NCBI GenBank assembly: GCA_021323775.1
Contig: JAJPKK010000070.1
Coordinates: 1 to 41,428, forward strand
DNA length: 41,428 nt
Source: Hyphomicrobiales bacterium
Lineage (GTDB): Bacteria; Pseudomonadota; Alphaproteobacteria; Rhizobiales; Xanthobacteraceae
Direction of reading: 5' to 3'
Translations under genes and position numbers: made by a program
Shown here: in pieces, positions 10,121-18,512 of the stretch
Layout of the letters: each line of letters begins with the position of its first letter
Numbering within the stretch: position 1 is the stretch's first letter
Notes under the pieces: generated by a model
Database searches by the model: none
Told to the model about the DNA's origin: nothing
The model's input: the letters and a program-made list of their open reading frames with translations, nothing else

Positions 10121-11299
10121 ATGTGCTCAGGTCGTGAATGTCGGGCGGTGCGAACGCCCGAAGAATCGAAATTGACCGGTTCATCCGCAACCGACTCGGC
10201 GCAGGCTTGGCTGCGGCTTGCCGCAACGATGCTGATCTCGACGCTTGGCGGGGTCGGCATGTGGTCGGTGATCGTCGCGCTCCCCGCCGTGCAATCGGAA
10301 TTCGACATTGCGCGCGCGCAAGCCTCGCTGCCATTCACGCTGGCCATGGTTGGCTTTGCATTTGGCGGCGTGGCGATGGGGCGGCTTTTGGATCGCGTTG
10401 GAATTTTGGGGCCGATCAGCCTCGGCGCACTGGCGCTTGCCGTCGGCTATGTCGGCGCGGCCAGTGCGGGCAGTCTTGCGATTTTCGCGCTGGCCCACGC
10501 GGTGATCGGCTTCGGCAGTTCCGTCACGCTCGGCCCGCTTATGGCCGACATTTCGCAGTGGTTTGTCCGCCGGCGTGGCGTGGCGGTGACGTTATGCTCG
10601 GCCGGAAATTATTTCGCCGGCGCCGTGTGGCCGCCGGTGGTGCAGCATGGGATTGCCGCCTACGGCTGGCGGACGACGCATCTTGGCATCGGGCTTTGCT
10701 GCGGATCGGCAATGCTTCTGATCGGCCTGGCGGCCTTGCGCCGGCCTGCACCCGCCGCGAGGGCGAGCGCGAGCGCAGACCATATCGCCTCACCCGCGAT
10801 GCTTGGCCTTTCACCGGGCGCGCTGCAGGCGCTGCTCGCCGTCGCCTCGGTCTGCTGCTGCGTCGCCATGTCCATGCCGCAGGTTCACATCGTCGCCTAT
10901 TGCGGCGACCTCGGCTATGGCGTCGCTCGCGGCGCCGACATGCTGTCACTGATGATGGCCTTCGGCGTGCTTGGCCGCATCATCTCCGGTCTCATTGCCG
11001 ACCGCGTCGGCGGCCTGGGCACGCTGATGCTGGGATCGGCACTGCAGGCCGTCGCGCTCCTGATGTATCTGCTCTACGACGGATTGTTCCCGCTCTATGT
11101 GATCTCGGCGCTGTTCGGCCTGTTTCAGGGCGGCATCATTCCGAGCTATACGCTCATCGTGCGCGAATATTTTGCGCCGAAAGAGGCCGGCACGCGGGTC
11201 GGCATCGTGCTGATGGCAAGCCTTGTCGGCATGGCGCTCGGCGGCTTCCTGTCGGGCTACATCTTCGATTTGACGGGGTCGTACGGGCGGCCTTCTTGA
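10121..11299 (+). CDS. MFS transporter, frameshifted near the C-terminus
   Basis: 392 aa as read. About eleven hydrophobic segments; MFS features include GRLLDRVG (loop 2-3), the charged FVRRRGVAVT (loop 4-5) and GRIISGLIADRVGG (loop 8-9). This suits a proton-coupled anion or monocarboxylate permease; the substrate is unknown. The frame ends with YGRPS-stop at 11299, but the next frame continues with RAAFLNGLGWNAVNG and a last hydrophobic segment to 11382, exactly what the twelfth helix should be. One missing C after 11284 would restore a protein of about 420 aa. The start is uncertain: ATG 10121 was taken, and TTG 10172 is possible. The gene begins 32 bp after the penicillin-binding protein stop. 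Confidence 0.75.
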   Translation: MCSGRECRAVRTPEESKLTGSSATDSAQAWLRLAATMLISTLGGVGMWSVIVALPAVQSEFDIARAQASLPFTLAMVGFAFGGVAMGRLLDRVGILGPISLGALALAVGYVGAASAGSLAIFALAHAVIGFGSSVTLGPLMADISQWFVRRRGVAVTLCSAGNYFAGAVWPPVVQHGIAAYGWRTTHLGIGLCCGSAMLLIGLAALRRPAPAARASASADHIASPAMLGLSPGALQALLAVASVCCCVAMSMPQVHIVAYCGDLGYGVARGADMLSLMMAFGVLGRIISGLIADRVGGLGTLMLGSALQAVALLMYLLYDGLFPLYVISALFGLFQGGIIPSYTLIVREYFAPKEAGTRVGIVLMASLVGMALGGFLSGYIFDLTGSYGRPS

Positions 11300-11382
11300 A
11301 TGGACTGGGCTGGAACGCGGTCAACGGCGCGATCGTGCTGTGGCTGTTGTACCGGCGGCGCTCGCACTTGGCCTTTACGTAA
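11284..11382 (+). other. Out-of-frame C-terminal segment of the MFS transporter
   Basis: In frame 1 this stretch reads RAAFLNGLGWNAVNG, then IVLWLLYRRRSHLAF and a stop. It is a plausible last helix plus basic tail for the upstream transporter, disconnected from it by a single-base deletion at about 11284. Confidence 0.65.
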
Positions 11383-11396
11383 GAGCCGATCGCTCG

Positions 11397-12050
11397 TTAC
11401 AGCGCCTTCTCGATGATCGGCCGGCACAGCAATTCCATTCTTTGCCGAAACTCCCTCAGCTTCCTCGCCACCTTGTCCTTCTCCGGCTCGAAATCGCCGT
11501 AGTCGTAGACATCGCGCTTGCATTGCCGCCAGAACTCCTCATCGTGCTCCGGCGTCGGTCCGATGGCGTTCTGGACGCGCCAGGCCAGCATGTCGGCGGC
11601 GAGCTCGACGTCGCGGCGCGCGGCGTGCAGCAGTGTAAAGATCTCCTGAGCCCTGCTTCCCAACAGGGCCATCAGTCTGGGCTGCAGCAGATAGGCGCGC
11701 TCGAAATAGTCCTGGTTGTTGAGGATGCGCTGCTTGACCGCGAAGAATTGCCCGCGCTGCTGCCACGCGGCTTCGGATTCGCCGGCGATCTTCTGGGTGC
11801 TGCGCCATTCATAATCAAAGACCATGGGACTGCGGATGCGGTCGAACACATATTTGGATTCATAGGCGATAGCGAGCGCGTCCAGGGCAATCTCCATGCG
11901 CCGCTCTTCGACGCGCTGCCGCCGCAATTTCTTCATCGCGTCGAAAGCGGCAGCGGCAATGGCCAGCGCTATCGAAAAGCCGACCAGAGTCAGTACGGGC
12001 GCAGCGAAATCCCTCAGCACATCGTAATGCGCAATGAACCAGTCCCGCAT
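11397..12050 (-). CDS. Membrane-anchored protein of unknown function
   Basis: 217 aa. The start was set at MRDWFIAHYD because AGGGG precedes it by about six bases; ATGs at 12065 and 12083 are alternatives. One hydrophobic helix (about 15-37) is followed by a charged, mostly helical cytosolic region with many Arg, Glu, Gln and aromatic residues. No catalytic motif is recognised. It is convergent with the MFS gene (14 bp between stops) and divergent from the ABC operon. The gene looks real by codon use and by its ribosome site; the function is unknown. Confidence 0.65.
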   Translation of the reverse strand: MRDWFIAHYDVLRDFAAPVLTLVGFSIALAIAAAAFDAMKKLRRQRVEERRMEIALDALAIAYESKYVFDRIRSPMVFDYEWRSTQKIAGESEAAWQQRGQFFAVKQRILNNQDYFERAYLLQPRLMALLGSRAQEIFTLLHAARRDVELAADMLAWRVQNAIGPTPEHDEEFWRQCKRDVYDYGDFEPEKDKVARKLREFRQRMELLCRPIIEKAL

Positions 12051-12364
12051 CGAATCGCCCCTCATGCCTATAAGCAAGGGCAACCTGGCCAGAAGACAAC
12101 CAGAGGCGGGACAAAACTATGGCGCAGGGCGCGCGAGCCAGCCGATATCGGCGGTAGCCCGCTTGGAATAAACATTGCAAATCAACGAAGAGCGAAGACG
12201 ATTGCATGCCGCACGCCTTTGGCGGGCGCCAGAACCCGGCGCTCGCCCGGCTGCGCGACGATATCACGCAAAACGCGAATTCTCGGCCGGCGTTTAATGA
12301 TGTCGGCACGCTCCAATAACAAGCGCGCGGCAGAAGGGAGGAGCCAATACCAACACGAAGATCA
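12051..12364. promoter_or_regulatory. Upstream region of the NMT1-like ABC operon
   Basis: About 300 bp without a gene. It contains an imperfect GC hairpin (GGCGGGCGCC 12221-12230 and GGCGCTCGCC 12238-12247, nine of ten pairs). Near its end is a strong ribosome site GGAGG (12337-12341) placed five bases before an ATA codon at 12347. No TPP riboswitch signature was found. Promoter elements could not be assigned. Confidence 0.5.
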
Positions 12365-13366
12365 TTGCTGCTCGCCGGACTTGGCTCGCTGACAGCCGCC
12401 GCCGTCGGCGATCGCGTCCCTGCCCACGCCGATCCCGCGCCGGCGCTGCAGAAGGTCAACGTCGTCATTCCGACCGAGAGCGTTTTCGTCCTGAATTACA
12501 ATGGCGGCAAAGATGCCGGCATTTTTCGCCAGCACGGCATCGACATCTCCGTCGACGTGCGGCCCTTTGCCGGATTTCTTGCCGGCCTGCCGAGCCGCGT
12601 CTCCATGGTGGGCAATTTTTCCGGCATCGAGGCCGTCGAAAAGATCAATCAGGGCGTGGACTGGGCTATCGTCGGCGGCGGCCTGACGGTGATCCAGGAC
12701 GTCATCGTCTTAAAGGACTCGCCGTTTAAGACGGTTGCCGATCTGAAGGGAAAGAAGTTCGGCACGTTCTCGACCGGAGCCGGCTCGTTCAAGGCCGCTC
12801 GGGCGGCGATGATCGACGCCTACAATCTCGATGTCCTCAAAGACACAAATCTCGAGCAGGTGGCCGGCCCGGCGCTGACAGCGCTGCTGCAGCGCGGGCA
12901 GATCGACGCCATGATCAATATCAGCTCGCTCGACCTCGCGGCGGAGGCACAAACCGATAAATTCCGCGTGCTGTTTTCGCCCAACGATTATTGGCGACAG
13001 AAGACCGGCTACCCGATCGTATGGGCGGCCCCGCTGGTCGCGTGGAAAAGCTGGGTTGACGAGGACCCGACGCGGGCAAAAAACGTTGCGGCGGCCATCG
13101 AGGACTCGTTTCGCTGGTTGCGCAACCCCGACAACCTGGATGCTGCCGTCAAGAAATACGGCGCACTTGCCGGGGTGACCAAGCCGCAGGACGTGGCCGA
13201 GTATAAGCAATGGCTTGCGGCGAAGAAGATGTTCCTGACTCGCTGGGATCGCGACGCCGTCGATGCGCAGTGGAAATTTTTGGAGGTGTGCCAGCGCACC
13301 GGCGTTATTTCAAAGGTGCCTGCGGAGGACAAATACGCACTGTTCGTTGGCGAACTGGGCCTCTAA
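12365..13366 (+). CDS. ABC transporter periplasmic binding protein, NMT1/SsuA-like, probable Tat export
   Basis: 333 aa from the TTG at 12365. Its body (VNVVIPTESVF; GIFRQHGIDISV; DLKGKKFGTFSTGAGS) is the NMT1/SsuA/TauA type II binding fold for sulfonates, nitrate, pyrimidine precursors or aromatic acids. Reading six codons further upstream gives x-PTRRSLLLAGLGSL, a twin-arginine signal with a cleavage site after AHA. That frame starts at an ATA codon (12347) lying exactly five bases after GGAGG, whereas the TTG is 23 bases from it. The biological start is therefore probably 12347, with ATA as a mutated or miscalled ATG. It is the first gene of an operon, with the permease start three bases after its stop. 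Confidence 0.85.
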   Translation: MLLAGLGSLTAAAVGDRVPAHADPAPALQKVNVVIPTESVFVLNYNGGKDAGIFRQHGIDISVDVRPFAGFLAGLPSRVSMVGNFSGIEAVEKINQGVDWAIVGGGLTVIQDVIVLKDSPFKTVADLKGKKFGTFSTGAGSFKAARAAMIDAYNLDVLKDTNLEQVAGPALTALLQRGQIDAMINISSLDLAAEAQTDKFRVLFSPNDYWRQKTGYPIVWAAPLVAWKSWVDEDPTRAKNVAAAIEDSFRWLRNPDNLDAAVKKYGALAGVTKPQDVAEYKQWLAAKKMFLTRWDRDAVDAQWKFLEVCQRTGVISKVPAEDKYALFVGELGL

Positions 13367-13368
13367 GC

Positions 13369-14163
13369 ATGCCGGCGAAAACAACCGAGCGCCGGGCGTT
13401 CGTGGCATCGCTGCGACCGATGCTGCCGGGCGCGCTGACGCTCGGGGCCGGCCTCGTCGTTTGGCAGTTGATCTCGCTCGCCTATCTGCCCGTCTTCTTT
13501 CCCGGACCCGGCACGCTGGCGCAGCGCATGATCGAGCTCTATGGCGAGCCGTCGAATTACGTCGTGGTGGGCGAGACACTGTGGCGAATCTTCGAAGGCT
13601 TTCTCATTGCGATGCTGATCGGCACGGTGCTCGGGCTGCTCATGGGACTGAAGCGCGGCATCGAGATTTTTTTCGACAGCTGGATCATGATGCTGCTGAG
13701 TTTCCCGGCGATCTGCTGGGCGTTCCTTTCAGTGCTGTGGTTCGGGATATCGCAGGTCGCGCCGATCTTCACCATTGTCCTGATCGTCTTTCCCTTCGTC
13801 GCAATGAACATTTGGGCGGGCACCAAGGCGGTGGAAAAAGATCTGATCGCCATGGGAAGGGTATACAAGGCTGGCAGGCTGCTCCTGCTGCGCAAAGTGC
13901 TTATCCCTTCCCTCTCGCCTTATTTGTTTTCCTCGCTGCGGACCGCGCTTTCCCTGTCATGGAAGATCGCGCTGGTTGGCGAAGCCTTCGGGGTTGGCAG
14001 TGGCGTCGGCCAGCAGTTGATCAATTGGTTTCAGGACGGCCGGGTCGACATGATGCTCGCCTGGGGCGTCAGCTTCATGATCGTGATGGTCATCATCGAC
14101 CTGTTGGTCTTCCGCATGTGGGAGTGGCGCGTCTTCGCATGGAGACCTCGATTTGCGACCTGA
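13369..14163 (+). CDS. ABC transporter permease (SsuC/TauC type), subunit 1
   Basis: 264 aa from MPAKTTERR, immediately after the binding protein stop. About six membrane helices. The conserved EAA-type cytoplasmic loop is at EKDLIAMGRVYKAGR followed by LIPSLSPYLFSSLR, which contacts the ATPase. It belongs to the nitrate/sulfonate/bicarbonate permease family. The operon encodes a second, diverged permease (15071-15853), suggesting a heterodimeric channel rather than the usual homodimer. Confidence 0.9.
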   Translation: MPAKTTERRAFVASLRPMLPGALTLGAGLVVWQLISLAYLPVFFPGPGTLAQRMIELYGEPSNYVVVGETLWRIFEGFLIAMLIGTVLGLLMGLKRGIEIFFDSWIMMLLSFPAICWAFLSVLWFGISQVAPIFTIVLIVFPFVAMNIWAGTKAVEKDLIAMGRVYKAGRLLLLRKVLIPSLSPYLFSSLRTALSLSWKIALVGEAFGVGSGVGQQLINWFQDGRVDMMLAWGVSFMIVMVIIDLLVFRMWEWRVFAWRPRFAT

Positions 14164-14176
14164 GGCGCGGGCTTGG

Positions 14177-15064
14177 ATGACGCGAATGTGGGGCTGCAAA
14201 GGCCGGGTCGCGGCGCCATCCGCTCTCCCGCCCGCCGAGCTTCAACGCGCCAAGGGACAGTCTGCTCCTTCGCAGCAGAGCACAGAGCCGGAGGCGACGG
14301 TGCCGGCCATCACCATCGATAAGGTGACAAAGCGATTCTTGGCGCCCGGCGGGCAAACCAGGTTCATTGTTCTCGATGATATCAGCCTGATTGTCGGCGA
14401 CGGCGAGTTCGTCAGCATTGTCGGTCCGTCCGGCTGCGGGAAATCAACGCTTCTCAACATCATCGCCGGCATCGAATCCTATGACACCGGCACGGTCACG
14501 ATCCACCCGAGGGTGGCTGCAGCCAATGCACAACCTCGCATCGGCTACGTGTTCCAAAGCCCCCGTTTGCTGAATTGGCTGACCGTCGAGAAGAACATCC
14601 ATTTTGTGCTGGAGGCTCAGAACGTGCCGCGTTCAAAGTGGCCGGATCTGGTCGCCAAGAACCTGGCCATGGTCGGACTCGCCGGGCAGGAACGCAATTA
14701 TCCGCTCAACCTGTCCGGCGGCATGCAGCAACGCGTGGCGATCGCGCGCGCCCTCGCCATCGAACCCGACATTCTGCTGATGGACGAGCCGTTCAGTCAT
14801 CTCGACGCCATTACGGCAAGAAAGCTGCGGTTCGATCTCATGGACATTCTGCAGCGCGCCAAACCGACGATCCTGTTCGTGACCCACGACCTGTCGGAGG
14901 CCGTGTTTCTGTCCAACAAGATCCACATGATGAGCACGCGGCCGGCGCGCATATTCAAGCGAGTCATGATCGACATTCCAAGGCCGCGTCAGCCTGAAGA
15001 CGCCCGCGTGGTCGAATTGGAAAAGAACCTGTTGCGTGAATTCTTCAGTGTCGTGGAGGCATAA
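14177..15064 (+). CDS. ABC transporter ATPase (SsuB/TauB type)
   Basis: 295 aa from the ATG at 14177; a TTG at 14153 overlapping the permease is an alternative. The first 40 residues are a poorly conserved extension. The ATPase then has Walker A GPSGCGKST, signature LSGGMQQR, Walker B ILLMDE and switch histidine in VTHDLSEAV. It energises the two permeases on either side. The placement between two different permease genes supports one transporter with two distinct membrane subunits. Confidence 0.9.
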   Translation: MTRMWGCKGRVAAPSALPPAELQRAKGQSAPSQQSTEPEATVPAITIDKVTKRFLAPGGQTRFIVLDDISLIVGDGEFVSIVGPSGCGKSTLLNIIAGIESYDTGTVTIHPRVAAANAQPRIGYVFQSPRLLNWLTVEKNIHFVLEAQNVPRSKWPDLVAKNLAMVGLAGQERNYPLNLSGGMQQRVAIARALAIEPDILLMDEPFSHLDAITARKLRFDLMDILQRAKPTILFVTHDLSEAVFLSNKIHMMSTRPARIFKRVMIDIPRPRQPEDARVVELEKNLLREFFSVVEA

Positions 15065-15070
15065 GGACAA

Positions 15071-15853
15071 GTGACGCGTCGCTGGCAGATCGCCGCCTTG
15101 CGCGCCGGCTCGATCCTCGCCCTGCTTCTGATCTGGTGGGCGGCATCCAAATTCATGAACGATCCGCAAATCCTGCCGGGACCTCTCGCGATCGGCCGGA
15201 CAATCGTCGCCGACCTGCAAACACCGGGACCCGACGGGGAATCGGCCTATTTCGATATCGGCATCACGCTGGCGCGCATCGTCATCGCCTTTGCCGCATC
15301 AATGATCGCCGGCACGGCGATCGGCTTGGCAATGGGACTCAATCGTCTCTGCGAGCGCTCGCTGCTCACCATCCTGCCCTTATTGCTGACAATGCCGACC
15401 ATCCTGATGGTCTTCCTCGCCACCCTGTGGTTCGGCTACAGCGAAGCCGGCGGCCTGGTCGCCGTCATGGTCGTGGTCACGCCCTACGTCGCCGTCAATA
15501 CGTTCGAGGGCACCAAGGCCATGGACAAGACGCTGGGCGACATGGCGAGCGCATTCAAGGCGCGGCGCGGTCTGTTGCTGCGTCACATCTATTTGCCGCA
15601 GCTCATGCCATACATTTTTTCCGCCCTGCACTATGCGTTCGGCCTGACCTGGAAGATCGTGGCGCTGGCGGAGACATTCGGCCTCAAACACGGCATCGGC
15701 TATATGTTCTTCTTTTGGTTCCAGCAGTTCGACATCGCCCAAACGCTCGCCTGGATCATCATGTTCATCGTGTTGATGCTGATCCTGGAGCACGGCGTGT
15801 TTGCCCGGCTCGAAGGCGCGGTATTCGCCTGGCGAACGGCGCATGCGCATTGA
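15071..15853 (+). CDS. ABC transporter permease (SsuC/TauC type), subunit 2
   Basis: 260 aa, GTG start six bases after the ATPase stop with AAGGA just upstream. About six membrane helices and an EAA loop (DKTLGDMASAFKARR followed by IYLPQLMPYIFSALH). It differs clearly from the first permease, so it is not a recent duplication. It is the last clear member of the transporter operon; a 215-bp gap follows. Confidence 0.9.
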   Translation: MTRRWQIAALRAGSILALLLIWWAASKFMNDPQILPGPLAIGRTIVADLQTPGPDGESAYFDIGITLARIVIAFAASMIAGTAIGLAMGLNRLCERSLLTILPLLLTMPTILMVFLATLWFGYSEAGGLVAVMVVVTPYVAVNTFEGTKAMDKTLGDMASAFKARRGLLLRHIYLPQLMPYIFSALHYAFGLTWKIVALAETFGLKHGIGYMFFFWFQQFDIAQTLAWIIMFIVLMLILEHGVFARLEGAVFAWRTAHAH

Positions 15854-15952
15854 AGCTGTCTTTTGCCGAACCGGCACCCGCCTTTGGATCAAGTCCGCGG
15901 GCGTGCTCTTGCGGGACAGCGCCAACCATCTTGTGCCCGGCCTTGAACTGTT

Positions 15953-15968
15953 GTAACCAAATGGTTAC
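15953..15968. promoter_or_regulatory. Perfect palindrome GTAACCA-AA-TGGTTAC, candidate operator
   Basis: GTAACCA (15953-15959) and TGGTTAC (15962-15968) are perfect inverted repeats around AA. The site lies in the 215-bp gap upstream of the Bug-family gene, about 100 bp before its start. Its length and symmetry fit a dimeric helix-turn-helix repressor, but no regulator is encoded next to it. Confidence 0.45.
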
Positions 15969-16068
15969 TCGTTGGCGGGCGGCGCCGGCTGCAGCAGGCG
16001 GGGCCTTGCGGACTTTGATGCACCCATGCTTGCCGCGTTGCAAAGGCAGAACGCAAGAGCGAGGTTCA

Positions 16069-17034
16069 ATGTTGCGAGTGCTAGCGCTTGCCGCGGCCAC
16101 GATCATTGCCGTCGCGGCCCCCGGCCATGCGGCTGACAAGTTTCCGCAGCGTACAATTCGGATCGTCGTTCCGTTTGCCGCAGGCGGCGGCGTCGATACG
16201 CTGGCGCGAATGCTCGCCGACAGGATGAAAACCGATCTGGGCACGGCCGTCATCGTCGAAAACAAGGGCGGCGGGAACGGAACGATCGGCGGATCCGCGG
16301 TGTTACAGTCGGCGCCGGACGGCTACACGCTGCTGTTTTCCGCAAATACCCATGTCATGGCGAAACTGGTCATGGCCAATGCGCCCTACGACCCGTTGAC
16401 CGACTTCACACCGATCGCGCGCGTCGGCCGCGCGCCTCTTCTCTTCGTCATTTCCCCCAAGCTGCCGCAAGACACGCTTGCCGAGGTGGCGGAAGCCGCC
16501 AAGGCAAAACCGAATAATTGGACCGCCGCCACGGCAGCCCTCGGGTCGCCGGGGCACATCGCCGAGATCGCGTTCAATCAGATCACCAAGGCGAATATCA
16601 CCATCACGCCTTACCGCGGAACGGCGCCGGCGCTCACCGATGTCGCCGGCGGCAATGTTCAGATGCTCATCGACTCGATGATCGTGCTCTTGCCGATGGC
16701 CAAGGCCGGAAATGTCAAAGCCGTCGCGATCACGGCATCGCAACGGAGCGCCTTGGCGCCTGAGATTCCGACAGCCGCCGACAGCGGCGTGCCCGGTCTT
16801 GAAGTCTATTCCTGGTACGGGCTGTGGGGACCGAGAGGGCTGCCGGCCGACATTGTTTCCACGCTGCATGAGGCCGCCAACCGGGCCGCCAGGGAGCTTG
16901 AGGAGGCCGGCCAATTACAGAAGCTCGGCATTGAAATGGTCAACGAGACGACGTCCCAATTCGCCAGCGCCGCCGAAAACGAAGTCAGAAGGAACTCGGC
17001 CCTGCTCAATTCGGTCGGCTTCAAACCGGAATGA
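16069..17034 (+). CDS. Bug/TctC-family periplasmic binding protein (orphan)
   Basis: 321 aa from MLRVLALAAATIIA, preceded by GAGG. A signal peptide is cleaved near GHA-ADK. The family core is clear: PQRTIRIVVPFAAGGGVDTLAR at the mature N-terminus, then VENKGGGNGTIG and DGYTLLFS. Such proteins bind carboxylates and related small molecules for tripartite tricarboxylate transport, but no TctA/TctB membrane genes are present here. Orphan Bug proteins are common and may work with remote permeases or as sensors. The context, between an ABC importer and a TauD-like dioxygenase, suggests a shared substrate class. Confidence 0.9.
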   Translation: MLRVLALAAATIIAVAAPGHAADKFPQRTIRIVVPFAAGGGVDTLARMLADRMKTDLGTAVIVENKGGGNGTIGGSAVLQSAPDGYTLLFSANTHVMAKLVMANAPYDPLTDFTPIARVGRAPLLFVISPKLPQDTLAEVAEAAKAKPNNWTAATAALGSPGHIAEIAFNQITKANITITPYRGTAPALTDVAGGNVQMLIDSMIVLLPMAKAGNVKAVAITASQRSALAPEIPTAADSGVPGLEVYSWYGLWGPRGLPADIVSTLHEAANRAARELEEAGQLQKLGIEMVNETTSQFASAAENEVRRNSALLNSVGFKPE

Positions 17035-17263
17035 CACGTTTGGCTGTCAATGAAGCGGCTGGTACGGGGCGACCGGCGCCCGAAAACCTTCAACGGGCGG
17101 AAAGTACGACTTCGTCATATGACCGGCCGCAGCACCCGGACACCATGATTCTTTAGGCGGCCTCGCGTCATCTTGTCCGGCGCCAGCCGCGCGCGTTCGG
17201 TTGCTTCGGCCTGCGTCCGCGCTACGATCCCCGGCAATACACAAGGTTTCGCGGAGGCTCCCC

Positions 17264-18145
17264 ATGAGCTCGCTCAGCAGCAAGGACGGCCCGCGCATTC
17301 GCCACGCAGCCGACGCATCGCAGCCCTATGAAACAATCGGTGTCGACAAGCTCACGCCCATCATCGGCGCAGAGATCAAGGGCGTCGATCTGGCAAGACC
17401 CCTGTCGAACCGGACGGTGGACGAACTCCATCGCGCGCTTGCCGAGAACATCGTCATTTTCTTCCGCGATCAGCACATCACGCCGCAGCAGCATCTGGCC
17501 TTCGGCCGGCTGTTCGGCGAATTGCACATCCATCCCGCCGCGCCGCACGAGCCGGGCGAGCCGGCGCTGATGAAAATCCACGCCGACAAGGACAGTCTGC
17601 GCGCCAATGGCGAGGGCTGGCACAGCGACGTGTCCTGCGATCTCGAGCCGCCGATGGGCAGCATCCTCTACATCAAACAGTGCCCGCCGCACGGCGGCGA
17701 TACGCTGTTCGCCAGCATGTATGCCGCCTACGATGCCTTGTCGGACCGCATGAAGACCTATCTGCAGGGCCTGACCGCCGTTCACGACGGCGAAATGGTC
17801 TATCGCGGCCTTTATGCCGATGCCGGTGTCGCCGACAAGCCGAGCTATCCGCGCGCGGTGCATCCGGTGGTGCGCACGCATCCGGTGACGGGCAAAAAGG
17901 CGCTCTATGTGAACCGCGGCTTTACCTCTCACATCCTCGGCCTTCCGCGCGATGAGAGCGATGCGATCCTGGCCTATCTCTATCAGCACGCCGAGAGCCC
18001 GCTGTTCCAATGCCGCTTCCGCTGGACCGAGAACGCGATCGCGTTCTGGGACAATCGCTGCTCGCAACATCGGGCCATGTGGGATTACTGGCCGCACACG
18101 CGCTCGGGCACGCGCGTCACCATCAAGGGCGAGCGTCCGGCTTAG
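17264..18145 (+). CDS. TauD/TfdA-family Fe(II)/2-oxoglutarate dioxygenase
   Basis: 293 aa from MSSLSSKDG, with GGAG eight bases before the ATG. The iron triad is His120 and Asp122 (WHSDVS) and His269 (CSQHR). Arg280 and Arg284 (HTRSGTR) lie 11 and 15 residues after the distal histidine, the spacing of the 2-oxoglutarate-binding arginines in TauD. It should hydroxylate its substrate with O2 and 2-oxoglutarate, often releasing sulfite from sulfonates or cleaving aryl ethers. The TauA-like importer upstream makes a taurine, sulfonate or aryloxy-acid role plausible, but the substrate cannot be read from the sequence. Confidence 0.9.
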   Translation: MSSLSSKDGPRIRHAADASQPYETIGVDKLTPIIGAEIKGVDLARPLSNRTVDELHRALAENIVIFFRDQHITPQQHLAFGRLFGELHIHPAAPHEPGEPALMKIHADKDSLRANGEGWHSDVSCDLEPPMGSILYIKQCPPHGGDTLFASMYAAYDALSDRMKTYLQGLTAVHDGEMVYRGLYADAGVADKPSYPRAVHPVVRTHPVTGKKALYVNRGFTSHILGLPRDESDAILAYLYQHAESPLFQCRFRWTENAIAFWDNRCSQHRAMWDYWPHTRSGTRVTIKGERPA

Positions 18146-18254
18146 TGCGGGGTGCGTCATTGCGAGGAACCGACGGGTCTGCGCCAAGCGCGCGGCCTGA
18201 CAACAGATTTCGCGACGAGGCAAGCCGGTCGGCGACGCCCGTAGATTGCTTTAC

Positions 18255-18286
18255 TTCGCTTCGGTAAGAATTCGCTTCGGTAAGAA
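18255..18286. repeat. Two perfect tandem copies of a 16-bp unit
   Basis: TTCGCTTCGGTAAGAA occurs twice head-to-tail with no mismatch (18255-18270 and 18271-18286). Such a short tandem is prone to slippage and may differ in copy number between strains. Confidence 0.85.
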
Positions 18287-18341
18287 GAAAGCCAGGCTCT
18301 CAGCGGCCACTATTCACTGCATGCGTTTCCCGGGCGCAGCG

Positions 18342-18512
18342 CAGCACGGAGCCATAAGCGTGTTCACGTGCGTCTTCGACGCGCTATGGCGGAGTGGGGC
18401 GCTGCAGACCCGGGATAGCCACGAACTCCGTGTTATCACGGCGAGATTGCGAACACCGCGGATCAGCGGTGCACCGCTTCGCGCTGCACCGCGTCCGGGG
18501 AACAGGCGTGAC
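18342..18512. repeat. Dispersed palindromic intergenic repeat, copy 2
   Basis: Shares with copy 1, in the same order, CAGCACG, the GCGCTGCAGACCCGGGA block (18400-18415), CGGATCAGCGGTGCACCG (about 18459-18476) and GCTGCACCGC followed by TCCGGGGAAC (18483-18502). The last two blocks are near-complementary. The interior differs from copy 1, as expected of an old dispersed family. Confidence 0.75.

Noticed and set aside
12051-12364. Possible TPP riboswitch upstream of the NMT1-like transporter
   Set aside because: The conserved CTGAGA and ACCTGA-type blocks are absent.
17222-18223. Minus-strand 333-codon frame opposite the dioxygenase
   Set aside because: Antisense of a gene with a complete Fe/2-oxoglutarate motif set; composition is shadow-like.
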